DNA of 64,000 nucleotides from Belliella buryatensis (GCF_900188245.1 NZ_FZOK01000007.1:1-64000); one strand, 5' to 3'. Shown: positions 55,876 to 64,000, numbered from the stretch's first letter. The notes: a model not told the origin generated them from the letters alone. Program-made: numbers and translations.

Positions 55876-56916
55876 ATGATTGAGCAATCTTATATTTCTA
55901 GGCTAAGCACGTTGTATAACCTCGACTTTTCTACTTTTAATATTTCCTTGTTTGGTGCTGGACATATTCATCAAACATGGTTAGCTAATAGAGAAACTCA
56001 ATCCTATATCATTCAGAAATTCAATAAAAATGTATTTAAAAACCCTGGCTTAATTGCCCATAATCATCAGCTGTTGATTGATCATCTTGATTTTGAAGCA
56101 TTGGATTTTGATTTTCCTCTTCCTATTCCAAATGTTAAGGGAAGGACTCTTTGTTTGGTTGGGGATGAATATTTCAGGGTTTTACCCTTTATTGAAGGAG
56201 TTTGTCTACAAGAGATTGAACAACCAAAGCAGGCATTTTTGGCAGCTAGCGCTTTTGCATCATTGATCCAAGTAGCAGTGCCTTTGGACGTGAATTTGTT
56301 TCAAGAAGTGATTCCGGGTTTTCATGATTTGGAGCTGCGATTTAGTCAATTTATAGAAGCACGGGAATACACTCGGCTAAAAATATCTGGAGAGCTTGCA
56401 GCTATCTGCGAATTTTACTTACAACAAAGTGGAATAGTGAAGGAATATCAAATGTGGATAAGTCTATTACCTAAAAGAATTACTCACAATGATACCAAAA
56501 TCAATAACCTGATTTTCTCAGCTGATTTGACAAAAGTAGAGGCAATCATAGACCTTGACACCATGATGCCTGGATATGCTTTCAATGATTTTGGGGATTT
56601 GGTGAGAACTGTTTCCTGTAATTTGGATGAAAATTCCCTGGATTTTGATTCTCTTAAAGTCAATGTGGATAAATACCAAGCTTTGTACGAAGGATTTCTT
56701 GAAGGAAGCAGAGACACATTGACCAAAGACGAAATCGCCTCACTACACTTTGGTGGAGGAATGATGATCTATATCATGGGGCTGCGTTTTTTGACAGATT
56801 ATTTGAATGGAAATATCTATTATCAAATCAAGTACGAAAATCAAAACTATGACCGTGCAAAAAATCAGATGTACTTACTAAAATCATTGCAGCAGCTTGG
56901 TTTCAATAAGCAATAA
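55876..56916 (+). CDS. APH-fold sugar kinase-like protein (N-acetylhexosamine kinase type)
   Basis: Phosphotransferase of the aminoglycoside phosphotransferase fold, 346 aa. The catalytic loop is H204-N-D206-T-K-I-N-N210 and the metal motif is ID-L-D near 225-228. The pattern FGAGHIHQTWLA near the start and THNDTKINNLIF resembles N-acetylhexosamine 1-kinase/mucin-desulfatase relatives. It would phosphorylate an imported amino sugar or related compound. It lies opposite the SSS symporter with a short shared promoter region. Confidence 0.85.
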   Translation: MIEQSYISRLSTLYNLDFSTFNISLFGAGHIHQTWLANRETQSYIIQKFNKNVFKNPGLIAHNHQLLIDHLDFEALDFDFPLPIPNVKGRTLCLVGDEYFRVLPFIEGVCLQEIEQPKQAFLAASAFASLIQVAVPLDVNLFQEVIPGFHDLELRFSQFIEAREYTRLKISGELAAICEFYLQQSGIVKEYQMWISLLPKRITHNDTKINNLIFSADLTKVEAIIDLDTMMPGYAFNDFGDLVRTVSCNLDENSLDFDSLKVNVDKYQALYEGFLEGSRDTLTKDEIASLHFGGGMMIYIMGLRFLTDYLNGNIYYQIKYENQNYDRAKNQMYLLKSLQQLGFNKQ

Positions 56917-56989
56917 GATACCTTTGCTAAGAATCTGTCTATTAAAGCTTTTCACAATTTTTGTCAAATATCACTTTATTATAGGGTAG

Positions 56990-57052
56990 CTTTTCCAAAG
57001 TTCAGTCTTGTGCTTTGTGTTTACTTTTACATTTAACCAAACTTTGGAAAAG
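56990..57052. repeat. 13-bp perfect inverted repeat between convergent genes
   Basis: Arms CTTTTCCAAAGTT (56990-57002) and AACTTTGGAAAAG (57040-57052) flank a 37-base spacer. It lies between the convergent sugar-kinase-like and amidase genes. It may act as a weak terminator for one side or be a short transposon-derived remnant; no open frame lies inside. Confidence 0.55.
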
Positions 57053-57072
57053 TTTATTTGATTATAACCATT

Positions 57073-58749
57073 TTATCTATCAAATAATGGAGGCCTTTTC
57101 TTTTGCCAATCAGTATGCTCTTGATAGGCTCTTCCTAGCATAATCAATTTTTCTTCATCAAAAAGATTGGCTAAGAAAGTGATAGAAATTGGGCTTCCAT
57201 TTTCCAAGAAGCCATTTGGCATACACAAAGCTGGGTGTCCTGTAAGATTGGTGATTTGCAATTGATTTCCACCATATGATGGTGTCACGATGACATCAAA
57301 TTCTTGAAAAAGCTGATGCATTTCCTCGATCAAGATGGATCTAAACCTATTCGCTTGAATGTATTCCACAGCTGGGATAAATCTTGCTGAACGGAAAAGG
57401 TTTGGCCAGGCATTTCTACCCTGAGCGACTAGCAAATCATCCAAGTCCATTCTAGTGAGGTCGTCAAATGCCGCTGCTCCTTCGGCATACAAAGTTATCA
57501 ACATACTACTGACGTCAACAGATGTACTCAATTTGACCGGATGGAGCTCAAGGCCCATATTCTTCAAGTCTTCCAAAACTTTCCTATCAAAATCATTACT
57601 AGGCCTATTCCCTTGGAAAAAGTCTTCGAAATAGCCTATTTTCAATGATTTTATTGACTTATCCACATTGTAGTTTAGCGCAGCAGCGATGGTTGACTTA
57701 TCTTTTTTATCGAGTCCATTGATCGCATGTAGAATGATTCCATTGTCTAAAGCTGATCTAGAAATCGGGCCTATCTTATCCATGCTCCAGCTCAATGCCA
57801 TTGCTCCATGCTTGCTAACTCTTCCAAAAGTTGGTCTTAAACCTGTCACGCCGTTTCTTGTGGAAGGAGAGACTATGCTTCCAAGAGTTTCCGTACCAAT
57901 AGCGTACGGAACCAAGCCAGCACTCACTCCAGAAGCTGATCCCGCTGAAGATCCGCTAGCTCCTTGATTGAGATTCCAGGGATTTTTAGTTACACCTCCA
58001 TACCATACATCTCCCATAGCCAAGGCACCCAAAGTAAATTTCACTAAAAGTACCCCTCCAGCTTCATTGAGTTTTTCAACAACTGTCGCAGTTTCATTGA
58101 TGACTTGATCCTTGTACGGCATGGCTCCCCAAGTAGTCTTGGTTCCTTTGACAGCAAGGAGGTCTTTGACGCCATAAGGTATGCCATGAAGAGGGCCTCG
58201 GTATTTACCTGCTTTGATCTCAGCATCCATCGCTCTGGCTTGCATCAATGCTTCTTCCTCCATTACTGTGATGACTGCTTGGAGTGTATCTCCATAGGTT
58301 TTGATTCTATTGAGATATATTGTTGTCAACCGTTCGGAGCTCAATTTGCCAGTCCTAATTAATGTGGATAACTCTGCCACACTGAGGTATGCAATGTCAT
58401 TTTCATTTTGAGGTAAAGCCACATTGGTAGGTAGTCCCCACTTTGGATCTGATTGGTTTTGGTTTGGGAAGAATCCATGCGGAAGTGGATTAAATGGCAT
58501 GGATGGGCTAACTGAATTATCGATGATTTGCTTGCGCATATTGTCATAACCGTTTCGATAATTTTTCAGGTTTTGAATCATACTATCACGCTCAGCTGGG
58601 GTAAATTCCAATCCAATAAGCGCCTCAGCTGCTTCAATGGCTGGGGCATTGATTTCTCCCACTTTCTTGCCGACTACAAAGCCTAGTAGCAGCAGCGTGG
58701 GAATTAATAGAATAATTCCCCATTTTCGGTTGTTTGTAAAATCCTTCAT
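57073..58749 (-). CDS. Amidase, membrane-anchored or exported
   Basis: Amidase signature family hydrolase of about 558 aa. A hydrophobic segment near the N-terminus (IILLIPTLLLLGFVVG) suggests an anchor or signal peptide. The Ser-cisSer-Lys triad is seen as GVKDLLAVKG, the SSAGSASG segment and TLGSIVSP. ATG 58749 is used; a longer frame from 58839 would overlap the divergent gene at 58824. It hydrolyses a C-N amide bond; the substrate is unknown. Confidence 0.9.
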   Translation of the reverse strand: MKDFTNNRKWGIILLIPTLLLLGFVVGKKVGEINAPAIEAAEALIGLEFTPAERDSMIQNLKNYRNGYDNMRKQIIDNSVSPSMPFNPLPHGFFPNQNQSDPKWGLPTNVALPQNENDIAYLSVAELSTLIRTGKLSSERLTTIYLNRIKTYGDTLQAVITVMEEEALMQARAMDAEIKAGKYRGPLHGIPYGVKDLLAVKGTKTTWGAMPYKDQVINETATVVEKLNEAGGVLLVKFTLGALAMGDVWYGGVTKNPWNLNQGASGSSAGSASGVSAGLVPYAIGTETLGSIVSPSTRNGVTGLRPTFGRVSKHGAMALSWSMDKIGPISRSALDNGIILHAINGLDKKDKSTIAAALNYNVDKSIKSLKIGYFEDFFQGNRPSNDFDRKVLEDLKNMGLELHPVKLSTSVDVSSMLITLYAEGAAAFDDLTRMDLDDLLVAQGRNAWPNLFRSARFIPAVEYIQANRFRSILIEEMHQLFQEFDVIVTPSYGGNQLQITNLTGHPALCMPNGFLENGSPISITFLANLFDEEKLIMLGRAYQEHTDWQKKRPPLFDR

Positions 58750-58823
58750 GTAGTTTTGTATAGGGTGAAAACCTCTTTTGAGATCATTTGTTAAAATCGT
58801 CTGGAATATAATCATTTCATAGA

Positions 58824-59264
58824 ATGGAGAAAAATACACTTACACCAAACTTCCCAATGCCAATGCGAGGGCTGCTGTTACTGACAGGAATGTACACGTT
58901 TGCTTGGTCAGCTTTCTTTCGATATTTTGGAGAAGACTTATTGAAATGGCAGGCTATGAATATAGAAAGTGCAGTTGATTTGAGTGCTACGGCACTGGGG
59001 AGTTTTGGGATGTTGATTGGGTTTTTGGTTTTTTTGAGTGCTTTTTATCCGATCTCTTGGAATTACCTGGTTGTGGTGGGCATAGTGGGTAAACTCACTT
59101 TGGCTCTATGGTTTGTATTACTTTTTATCCCTGAATTGGGATGGAACAAGCGGACCATTTTTCATGTAGTATTTACAGAGTTACTTTGGCTAATACCTTT
59201 GGTTACAATTTACTTGCGAACAATTAAAGTAAAAGCTTATTTAAAATCACTTCCAGCAGATTAA
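58824..59264 (+). CDS. Small membrane protein of unknown function
   Basis: Integral membrane protein of 146 aa with four predicted hydrophobic segments (about 15-35, 55-80, 83-103, 113-131) and a conserved-looking start PMRGLLLLTGMYTFAWSAFFRYFGEDLLKW. I cannot assign a family. It ends 13 bases before the secreted propeller gene on the same strand, so the two are probably co-transcribed. Confidence 0.75.
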   Translation: MEKNTLTPNFPMPMRGLLLLTGMYTFAWSAFFRYFGEDLLKWQAMNIESAVDLSATALGSFGMLIGFLVFLSAFYPISWNYLVVVGIVGKLTLALWFVLLFIPELGWNKRTIFHVVFTELLWLIPLVTIYLRTIKVKAYLKSLPAD

Positions 59265-59277
59265 AAGCCTAACCTTC

Positions 59278-60507
59278 ATGAAACAAATATATTTTCTCAC
59301 TATTTTACTCCTGATACTGTCTTGTAATTCAAAGAAGGAAGAAGTTTCTTCGACTCAAATTGTACAAGGACTTTATACATTTTCGGAGCCGGGTGTGGTT
59401 TTTGGCCAGCCCTACCTTTTTACCGCTCCATCAGGTGTTGTATACCTGTCATGGGTAGAGCGTGTGAATGAAGTCAATAAAATGATGTACTCCGAACTCT
59501 CAGACAGTAACTGGAGTCCACCTAGAACGATTGCATTTGGAAATGATTGGTTTGTAAATTGGGCTGATTATCCACAACTAGCCGCTTTTGAAGATGGGAC
59601 TTTGGTCGCTTTCTATCTTCAGAAGAGTAGTCCAAGTACTTTTTCTTACGATATCATGTTGACTTTTTCATCGGATGGCGAAAATTGGACTGATCCATTT
59701 GCCCTACATGATGATGGTACGCATACCGAACACGGATTTGTATCGATGCTTCCTTGGGGAGAAAATATGTTTTTTACTTGGCTAGATGGACGCCATACTT
59801 CTGGTGGTGGACATCATAATCATGACCATGGTCATGGCGGGGCAATGACTCTACGTGCGGCAGTGCTCAATACTGAAGGAGCGAAACTGGTAGAGTGGGA
59901 ATTGGATGATCGGGTATGTGATTGCTGTCAGACCACTTCCTCAATGGGAGTAGATGGGCCTGTAGTTTTTTATCGAGATCGCTCAGCTGAGGAGGTTAGG
60001 GATATTTATTGGGTTGCTTATGAAGGCACAGACTGGTCTAGCCCAATGCCAGTTTACAATGACTTCTGGGAGATACCTGGATGCCCTGTCAATGGCCCCC
60101 GATCAGCAAGTCTGAATGGGCAGTCAGCAGTGACTTGGTTTAGTGGAGCCAAAGGGAAATCAACGGTCAAAACAGCCTTTTTTGAAGAGGAGCAAAATCT
60201 TTATGGAGAGGCGACCTTGATAGACCTTGGAAAACCAACTGGAAGGGTGGATATGCTGATGCTGGATGATAACTTGGCCTTGGTATCATGGATGGAAGAA
60301 GGAGGGATTTACCTTAGGACGGTTGAAAGGTCAGGTCAGAAATCTGCTCCATTTCTTGTCGGTAATGTATCAGGCACTAGGTCAAGTGGTTTTCCACAAA
60401 TGACCGATGAAGAAAATCATGTGATTTTGGCTTGGACAGACGATAGCGAAGACACTGCTATAATCAAAACGATGCGTATCAATAAAAATCTCCTTACTCA
60501 CCCCTAA
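59278..60507 (+). CDS. Secreted sialidase-like propeller lipoprotein with Cys/His-rich motifs
   Basis: Exported lipoprotein of 409 aa; lipobox ILSC (Cys16). The mature part is a BNR/sialidase-like six-bladed propeller with Asp-box-like turns (FSSDGENWTDP, FEDGTLVAFY). Two features stand out: a His-rich loop at about 173-187 (HTSGGGHHNHDHGHGG) and a cysteine cluster C214-D-C216-C217 followed by C269 (EIPGCPVNGPRSA). The annotation sialidase is only by fold; the cysteines and histidines look like a metal site. It overlaps the convergent pseudouridine synthase gene by four bases. Confidence 0.78.
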   Translation: MKQIYFLTILLLILSCNSKKEEVSSTQIVQGLYTFSEPGVVFGQPYLFTAPSGVVYLSWVERVNEVNKMMYSELSDSNWSPPRTIAFGNDWFVNWADYPQLAAFEDGTLVAFYLQKSSPSTFSYDIMLTFSSDGENWTDPFALHDDGTHTEHGFVSMLPWGENMFFTWLDGRHTSGGGHHNHDHGHGGAMTLRAAVLNTEGAKLVEWELDDRVCDCCQTTSSMGVDGPVVFYRDRSAEEVRDIYWVAYEGTDWSSPMPVYNDFWEIPGCPVNGPRSASLNGQSAVTWFSGAKGKSTVKTAFFEEEQNLYGEATLIDLGKPTGRVDMLMLDDNLALVSWMEEGGIYLRTVERSGQKSAPFLVGNVSGTRSSGFPQMTDEENHVILAWTDDSEDTAIIKTMRINKNLLTHP

Positions 60508-61091
60508 GAGAGCTTCAAAGCGCTGTAAATCGTGTTTCTGTCCAACTCTCTCACCTCTCCTACATCAAATCCCTCAATGTTCAGATTTTCCATGGAATAC
60601 CTAACCAACCTCAGAGTAGGATAGCCCACAGCAGCAGTCATTTTCCTGACTTGTCTGTTTTTGCCTTCTATCAGGCTGAGTTGGACCCAAGAGTCGGGCA
60701 CATTTTTGCGATAGCGAATGGGCGGATTTCTTGGAGGGAGAGTTGGTGCTTCATTAAGTAATTGGGCTTTGGCTTTTTTAGTATGGTACATTTTCCCATC
60801 TACATTGATATCCACACCATTTTCCAGTTGTGCGATCGCCTCTGCGGTAGGAATACCTTCTACTTGTGCTAGATATGTTCTTTGATGGGCAAATCTAGGA
60901 TTAAGCAAATGATGATTGAGGGATTTGTCATTAGTGATCAGCAGCAAGCCCTCACTATCCTTGTCCAAGCGCCCAACAGGATAAACATCCGATGGAAAAT
61001 CCCCTACCTCTTTTAAGGTATTCGCGTCTCCACTGAATTGGCTTAAAATCCCAAATGGTTTATAGATGATAAAATATCTGTTTTGTGGCAT
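60504..61091 (-). CDS. Pseudouridine synthase, RsuA/RluE type
   Basis: Cytoplasmic rRNA-modifying enzyme of 195 aa in the RsuA/RluB/E/F family. The catalytic motif is VYPVGRLDKDSEGLLLITND with the essential Asp in GRLD, and the C-terminal KNRQVRKMTAAVGYPTLRLVR is typical. It has no S4 domain and begins YFIIYKPFGILSQF, which resembles RluE (23S rRNA U2457). ATG 61091 is chosen; an ATG at 61112 adds seven residues. Confidence 0.92.
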   Translation of the reverse strand: MPQNRYFIIYKPFGILSQFSGDANTLKEVGDFPSDVYPVGRLDKDSEGLLLITNDKSLNHHLLNPRFAHQRTYLAQVEGIPTAEAIAQLENGVDINVDGKMYHTKKAKAQLLNEAPTLPPRNPPIRYRKNVPDSWVQLSLIEGKNRQVRKMTAAVGYPTLRLVRYSMENLNIEGFDVGEVRELDRNTIYSALKLS

Positions 61092-61150
61092 GGATTGATG
61101 ATTAGAATTCAAATTTAAGATAATCGTATATAATTCAAGAGTAAAAGTAT

Positions 61151-61270
61151 TTATCCCTTGGGTTTTAATTGATCCGGATGCTTTTGAGGATCAAAATCAG
61201 CAACAATTCCACTTTCAATACCCTCTAGAATAGACTTTTTAAGCAGGTGGATTTTTTTTCCTTCTTTCAT
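61151..61270 (-). pseudogene. ParD-like antitoxin remnant (39 aa open frame)
   Basis: ATG 61270 opens a 39-codon frame reading MKEGKKIHLLKKS, then ILEGIESGIVADFDPQKHP, then a short Pro-rich end. The centre resembles the C-terminal part of ParD-type antitoxins (LIEGExSGI-x2-FD-x2-K-H). The ribbon-helix-helix N-terminus is missing and the in-frame codons before the ATG contain a stop, and no ParE toxin gene is adjacent. It is probably a decayed fragment rather than a working antitoxin. Confidence 0.45.
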
Positions 61271-61280
61271 AATTTACTTC

Positions 61281-61337
61281 GTGTATCTTGACGCTCGCTT
61301 CTTGCTTTTCATCTCTTTCCCTCTCGCTTCTTACATC
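61281..61337. repeat. Purine/pyrimidine-asymmetric tract with 10-bp direct repeat
   Basis: CTCGCTTCTT occurs at 61294-61303 and again at 61323-61332, inside a C/T-rich stretch that follows the Fic gene stop. In the sense of the Fic transcript it is a GA-rich tract with repeated AAGAAGCGAG. Related in style to the tract at 94-220. Confidence 0.5.
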
Positions 61338-62441
61338 TCATCCCCTTCTCAACTCATAATTCGTACTTCTACCACCTGCTGGTTCTTTTTGGAGAATGTC
61401 TTTATCTATCAGGTCATTGATATCTCGGATAGCAGTGTCTTTGGAGCATTTTGCAATTTTTGCCCACTTGGAAGAAGTCAACTTCCCCTCAAATCCGTCC
61501 ATCAACATATTCAATATTTTACTTTGCCTTTCATTGAGCAACGTTTTTGAATGTTTTGCCCAAAAATCTGCTTTGAACAACACCTTAACCAAGGTAGCTT
61601 CTGTGGCCTGCAATGCATTGATCAGACAGTTTAAAAACCAATGGATCCATGCTGTGATATCAAGATTTCCTTTTTGTGTCTTTTCTAAAATTTCATAATA
61701 CGCTTTTCTTTCAATCCGGATTTGGGCTGACATGCTATAGAAGCGTTGATTGCTTTTATCGGATTGGGCTAATAACATATCTGTCAAAGCTCGTGTGATC
61801 CTACCATTTCCATCTTCAAAAGGATGGATCGTAACAAACCATAAATGCGCTATCGCTGCTTTTAAGACCAAGTCGATATCATTATTGCTGCTGAACCAAT
61901 CTAAAAACTGACGCATCTCATTCTCAACCAGCGCAGCATCAGGAGCTTGAAAATGTATCTTTTCTTTTCCCAAAGCTCCTGAAACTACCTGCATGGGTCC
62001 AGTAGAGTCTTTTCTCCAATCAGCTACAGTGATCTTGTACATTCCGCTCCTACCTGTAGGAAATAATGCAGCATGCCAATCAAAAAGTCTATCCTTGGTC
62101 AAAGCCTGAAAGCAATTGCGAGTAGCATCTACCATCATTTCAACCAAACCATCGACATGCCTATCCGATTCTACAGATCCTGCTATTTCTAAACCCAACT
62201 TTCTAGCAATTGAAGAACGAACCTGATCTGGGTTTAGATATTCCCCTTCTATTTCAGATGATTTCAGTACATCAAGCGTCAAGGTGTCCAACATCGCTTC
62301 ATTTCTTAAATCAAAACCTAGGGATTCCATTTTTCCCGTTAGCCTTCCCTGCAGATTTCTGGCTTGACTCAATAGATTGATGATCTCTTCATTTTTCCAG
62401 TGAAAAGATGGCCAATTAGGATTTTGATGGTTGTAAATCAT
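61338..62441 (-). CDS. Fic-domain AMP-transferase-type protein with C-terminal winged helix
   Basis: Protein of 367 aa. An N-terminal DUF4172-like region (about 1-75) contains the inhibitory motif S-x3-E-G (SSEIEG, about 61-66). The Fic core has the complete active site HPFEDGNGRITR (His at 206), which transfers AMP or another nucleotide to target hydroxyls. The C-terminal 80 residues form a winged helix (SSKWAKIAKCSKDTAIRDINDL). ATG 62441 is chosen because an upstream TTG at 62462 lies within the operator-like palindrome. The inhibitory motif places it among self-inhibited (class II) Fic proteins. Confidence 0.92.
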   Translation of the reverse strand: MIYNHQNPNWPSFHWKNEEIINLLSQARNLQGRLTGKMESLGFDLRNEAMLDTLTLDVLKSSEIEGEYLNPDQVRSSIARKLGLEIAGSVESDRHVDGLVEMMVDATRNCFQALTKDRLFDWHAALFPTGRSGMYKITVADWRKDSTGPMQVVSGALGKEKIHFQAPDAALVENEMRQFLDWFSSNNDIDLVLKAAIAHLWFVTIHPFEDGNGRITRALTDMLLAQSDKSNQRFYSMSAQIRIERKAYYEILEKTQKGNLDITAWIHWFLNCLINALQATEATLVKVLFKADFWAKHSKTLLNERQSKILNMLMDGFEGKLTSSKWAKIAKCSKDTAIRDINDLIDKDILQKEPAGGRSTNYELRRG

Positions 62442-62442
62442 T

Positions 62443-62467
62443 ATTCGTTGCTTATTTTGCAACGAAT
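62443..62467. promoter_or_regulatory. Operator-like perfect palindrome at the Fic gene start
   Basis: ATTCGTTGC (62443-62451), seven-base spacer, GCAACGAAT (62459-62467): a perfect 9-bp inverted repeat that ends two bases before the Fic ATG. A further CGTTGC half-site is at 62534-62539 and a TATTTTGCATTGAATA near-copy is at 62507-62522. The position and the winged helix of the Fic protein suggest autoregulation. Confidence 0.6.
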
Positions 62468-62600
62468 ATAAAAAAGAATCGTCGCATACTAAAATTAATC
62501 ACCGCATATTTTGCATTGAATAGTGTTGTTAATCGTTGCATGGGGTTTTTAAGGAAAACTTTGAGATGAAGATTGGTGAAGGTTAATTGGTTATAAATAG

Positions 62601-62624
62601 TGTTCACCCGAGTTCATCCGTGGT
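62601..62624. repeat. Two-unit 10-bp tandem repeat upstream of the recG end
   Basis: GTTCACCCG and GTTCATCCG are spaced by ten bases in the 190-base gap between recG and the Fic gene. On the minus strand it reads CCACGGATGAACTCGGGTGAAC. It looks like a degraded copy of a short intergenic repeat; no gene is inside. Confidence 0.35.
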
Positions 62625-62631
62625 AAAAAAC

Positions 62632-64000
62632 CTAACTAATCCTACTCCAATTAATCTCATGCTTCTTTTGAGCACGAATTTGTCTTAGAACTAGCGCGTT
62701 TTCAGGTTGGGAGAGATCGGGGTCAGATTGTAGGAGCTCTTGGGCCGCATCTCTAGCCAAGGTCAATATTGGTGCATCCTTACTCAAGTCAGCGATCAAT
62801 AAATCAGCAACACCACTTTGCTGTGTGCCCATCAAATCACCTGGGCCTCGAAGCTTTAAGTCCACATCAGCGATTTCGAAGCCATTGTTTGTTCTAACCA
62901 TGGTATCTAGACGAACCCGGCTGTCTTTTGAGAGTTCGTATTTACTCATCAGGATACAATAAGACTGATCCGCGCCTCTTCCCACTCTACCTCTCAACTG
63001 ATGCAGCTGCGAAAGCCCGAATCGTTCCGCATTTTCTACGACCATCACCGAAGCATTGGGCACATTCACACCCACTTCGATCACCGTAGTGGCTACCATG
63101 ATTTTTGTTTCTCCTTTGACAAAGCGCTGCATTTCGAAGTCTTTGTCAGCGGCTTTCATATTGCCATGCACGATGCTAATCGGATATTCAGGAAATGCCC
63201 GACAGATACTTTCATAGCCATCCATCAGATTCTTTAGATCCAGTGTTTCAGATTCCTCAATCAAGGGATAGACGAGGTAAACCTGTCTTCCCAACTCGAT
63301 TTGCTTTCGCATAAAACCAAAAACCTTCAGCCTGTCTTTGTCATATCTATGCACAGTTTGAATCGGTTTCCTTCCCAAAGGCATTTCATCGATCACTGAG
63401 ATATCCAAGTCTCCGTATAAGGTCATCGCCAAAGTTCGTGGAATCGGCGTAGCTGTCATCACCAAAACGTGAGGAACAAACCTTTCATTCTTAGCCCAAA
63501 GTTTCGCCCGCTGCGCAACTCCAAAGCGATGCTGCTCATCAACTATGGCCAATCCTAGGTTTTTGAATTGGACGATATCTTCTAATAAGGCATGGGTTCC
63601 GATGAGGATATGTAGGTCTCCTGAAAGCAACGTTTCGTGGATTACTTTACGGGCAGATTTCTTAACAGATCCCGTCAGCAAGGCAATATTCAAGCCCATC
63701 AAATCCGCATATTCTTTCAGCCCTTCATAATGCTGATTGGCCAAAATCTCCGTCGGTGCCATCAAGCAAGCTTGCGCGCCCGAACTGATTGCTATTAATA
63801 TACAGATAAAAGCCACCATGGTCTTGCCACTTCCTACATCTCCTTGGATAAGTCGGTTCATTTGCTTACCAGACTTCATATCTGCAAAGGATTCCCTCAC
63901 TACCCGCTTCTGCGCCTCAGTGAGCTCAAAAGGCAGATGCTCTTTATAGAATTTGGTGAGCAACTCCGTTTGATTGAGAACTTGTCCTTGGGATTTTTCT
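62632..64000 (-). CDS. recG: ATP-dependent DNA helicase RecG (C-terminal part, runs off the window)
   Basis: Branch-migrating helicase of recombination repair. The frame continues without a start to the last base of the window, so the N-terminal wedge domain lies outside. Visible motifs: Walker A QGDVGSGKTMVAF, motif II DEQHRFG, motif III MTATPIPRT, motif VI QLRGRVGRG, and the RecG-specific close ELLQSDPDLS. About 456 residues are visible of a family length near 700. Confidence 0.96.
   Translation of the reverse strand, partial: EKSQGQVLNQTELLTKFYKEHLPFELTEAQKRVVRESFADMKSGKQMNRLIQGDVGSGKTMVAFICILIAISSGAQACLMAPTEILANQHYEGLKEYADLMGLNIALLTGSVKKSARKVIHETLLSGDLHILIGTHALLEDIVQFKNLGLAIVDEQHRFGVAQRAKLWAKNERFVPHVLVMTATPIPRTLAMTLYGDLDISVIDEMPLGRKPIQTVHRYDKDRLKVFGFMRKQIELGRQVYLVYPLIEESETLDLKNLMDGYESICRAFPEYPISIVHGNMKAADKDFEMQRFVKGETKIMVATTVIEVGVNVPNASVMVVENAERFGLSQLHQLRGRVGRGADQSYCILMSKYELSKDSRVRLDTMVRTNNGFEIADVDLKLRGPGDLMGTQQSGVADLLIADLSKDAPILTLARDAAQELLQSDPDLSQPENALVLRQIRAQKKHEINWSRIS

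Noticed and set aside
57003-57039. Spacer of the 13-bp inverted repeat considered as a small RNA or transposon core
   Set aside because: Only 37 bases, no frame, no internal structure, no target-site duplication visible.

Overview
The window looks like a chromosomal segment of a gliding-type, pigmented Bacteroidota, most likely order Cytophagales and close to Algoriphagus and other Cyclobacteriaceae. The basis is protein content: two proteins with type IX secretion sorting domains (one type B, one type A), the gliding lipoprotein GldD, three TonB-dependent receptors with CarboxypepD-like N-terminal domains, DUF4221-like propeller lipoproteins, a flexixanthin/astaxanthin-type carotenoid locus, and promoters of the Bacteroidota form TTTG-N19/20-TAnnTTTG. 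No rRNA, tRNA, CRISPR array, integrase or transposase was seen.

Layout. 1-7.8 kb (minus strand): LytTR response regulator and its histidine kinase, a membrane-anchored unknown, a giant secreted IgGFc-binding/PKD/SprB-repeat protein, and a propeller lipoprotein. 7.8-18.6 kb: housekeeping and envelope genes (TatD-like hydrolase, TcdA, an outer-membrane beta-barrel receptor, a fasciclin protein, CsaA, a Rieske protein, a CPA2 antiporter, Tag, TspO). 18.7-25.5 kb: carotenoid locus, cruF-crtZ-MerR/B12 regulator, a terminator, then a promoter and ECF sigma-crtI-crtB-ispH-crtW. 25.6-31.5 kb (minus strand): an AT-rich four-gene unit HlyD-like / VTC / DUF4956 / CotH-kinase. 31.7-35.3 kb: TonB receptor and BamA-like barrel. 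35.3-43.4 kb: surface polysaccharide genes (Wzi-like, lipoprotein, WecB, WcaJ-type sugar transferase) with a DUF4221-like lipoprotein and a nonsense-interrupted methyltransferase. 43.5-53.9 kb: universal stress protein, RNA ligase-like protein, DUF6702-HupE-M1 peptidase, TonB receptor plus nitroreductase, secreted DinB protein, GldD, Mrr-type nuclease. 54-64 kb: SSS symporter facing a sugar-kinase-like gene, membrane-anchored amidase, a Cys/His-rich secreted propeller, a pseudouridine synthase, a ParD-like remnant, a Fic protein with its own operator-like palindrome, and recG running off the right edge.

The most interesting points are: (i) the HlyD-VTC-DUF4956-CotH unit, which joins a secreted protein-kinase-like domain with a polyphosphate-polymerase-type domain and an unusual membrane-fusion-like protein; (ii) a carotenoid operon led by its own ECF sigma gene, beside a CarH-like regulator that keeps the W-x9-EH photosensor motif but has drifted in the B12-binding motif; (iii) five genes whose TAnnTTTG -7 box ends only 3-6 bases before the ATG, which predicts leaderless mRNAs; and (iv) a perfect 9-bp palindrome at the start of the Fic gene. 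All functions are read from sequence motifs and remembered family features; no search or structure prediction was run.
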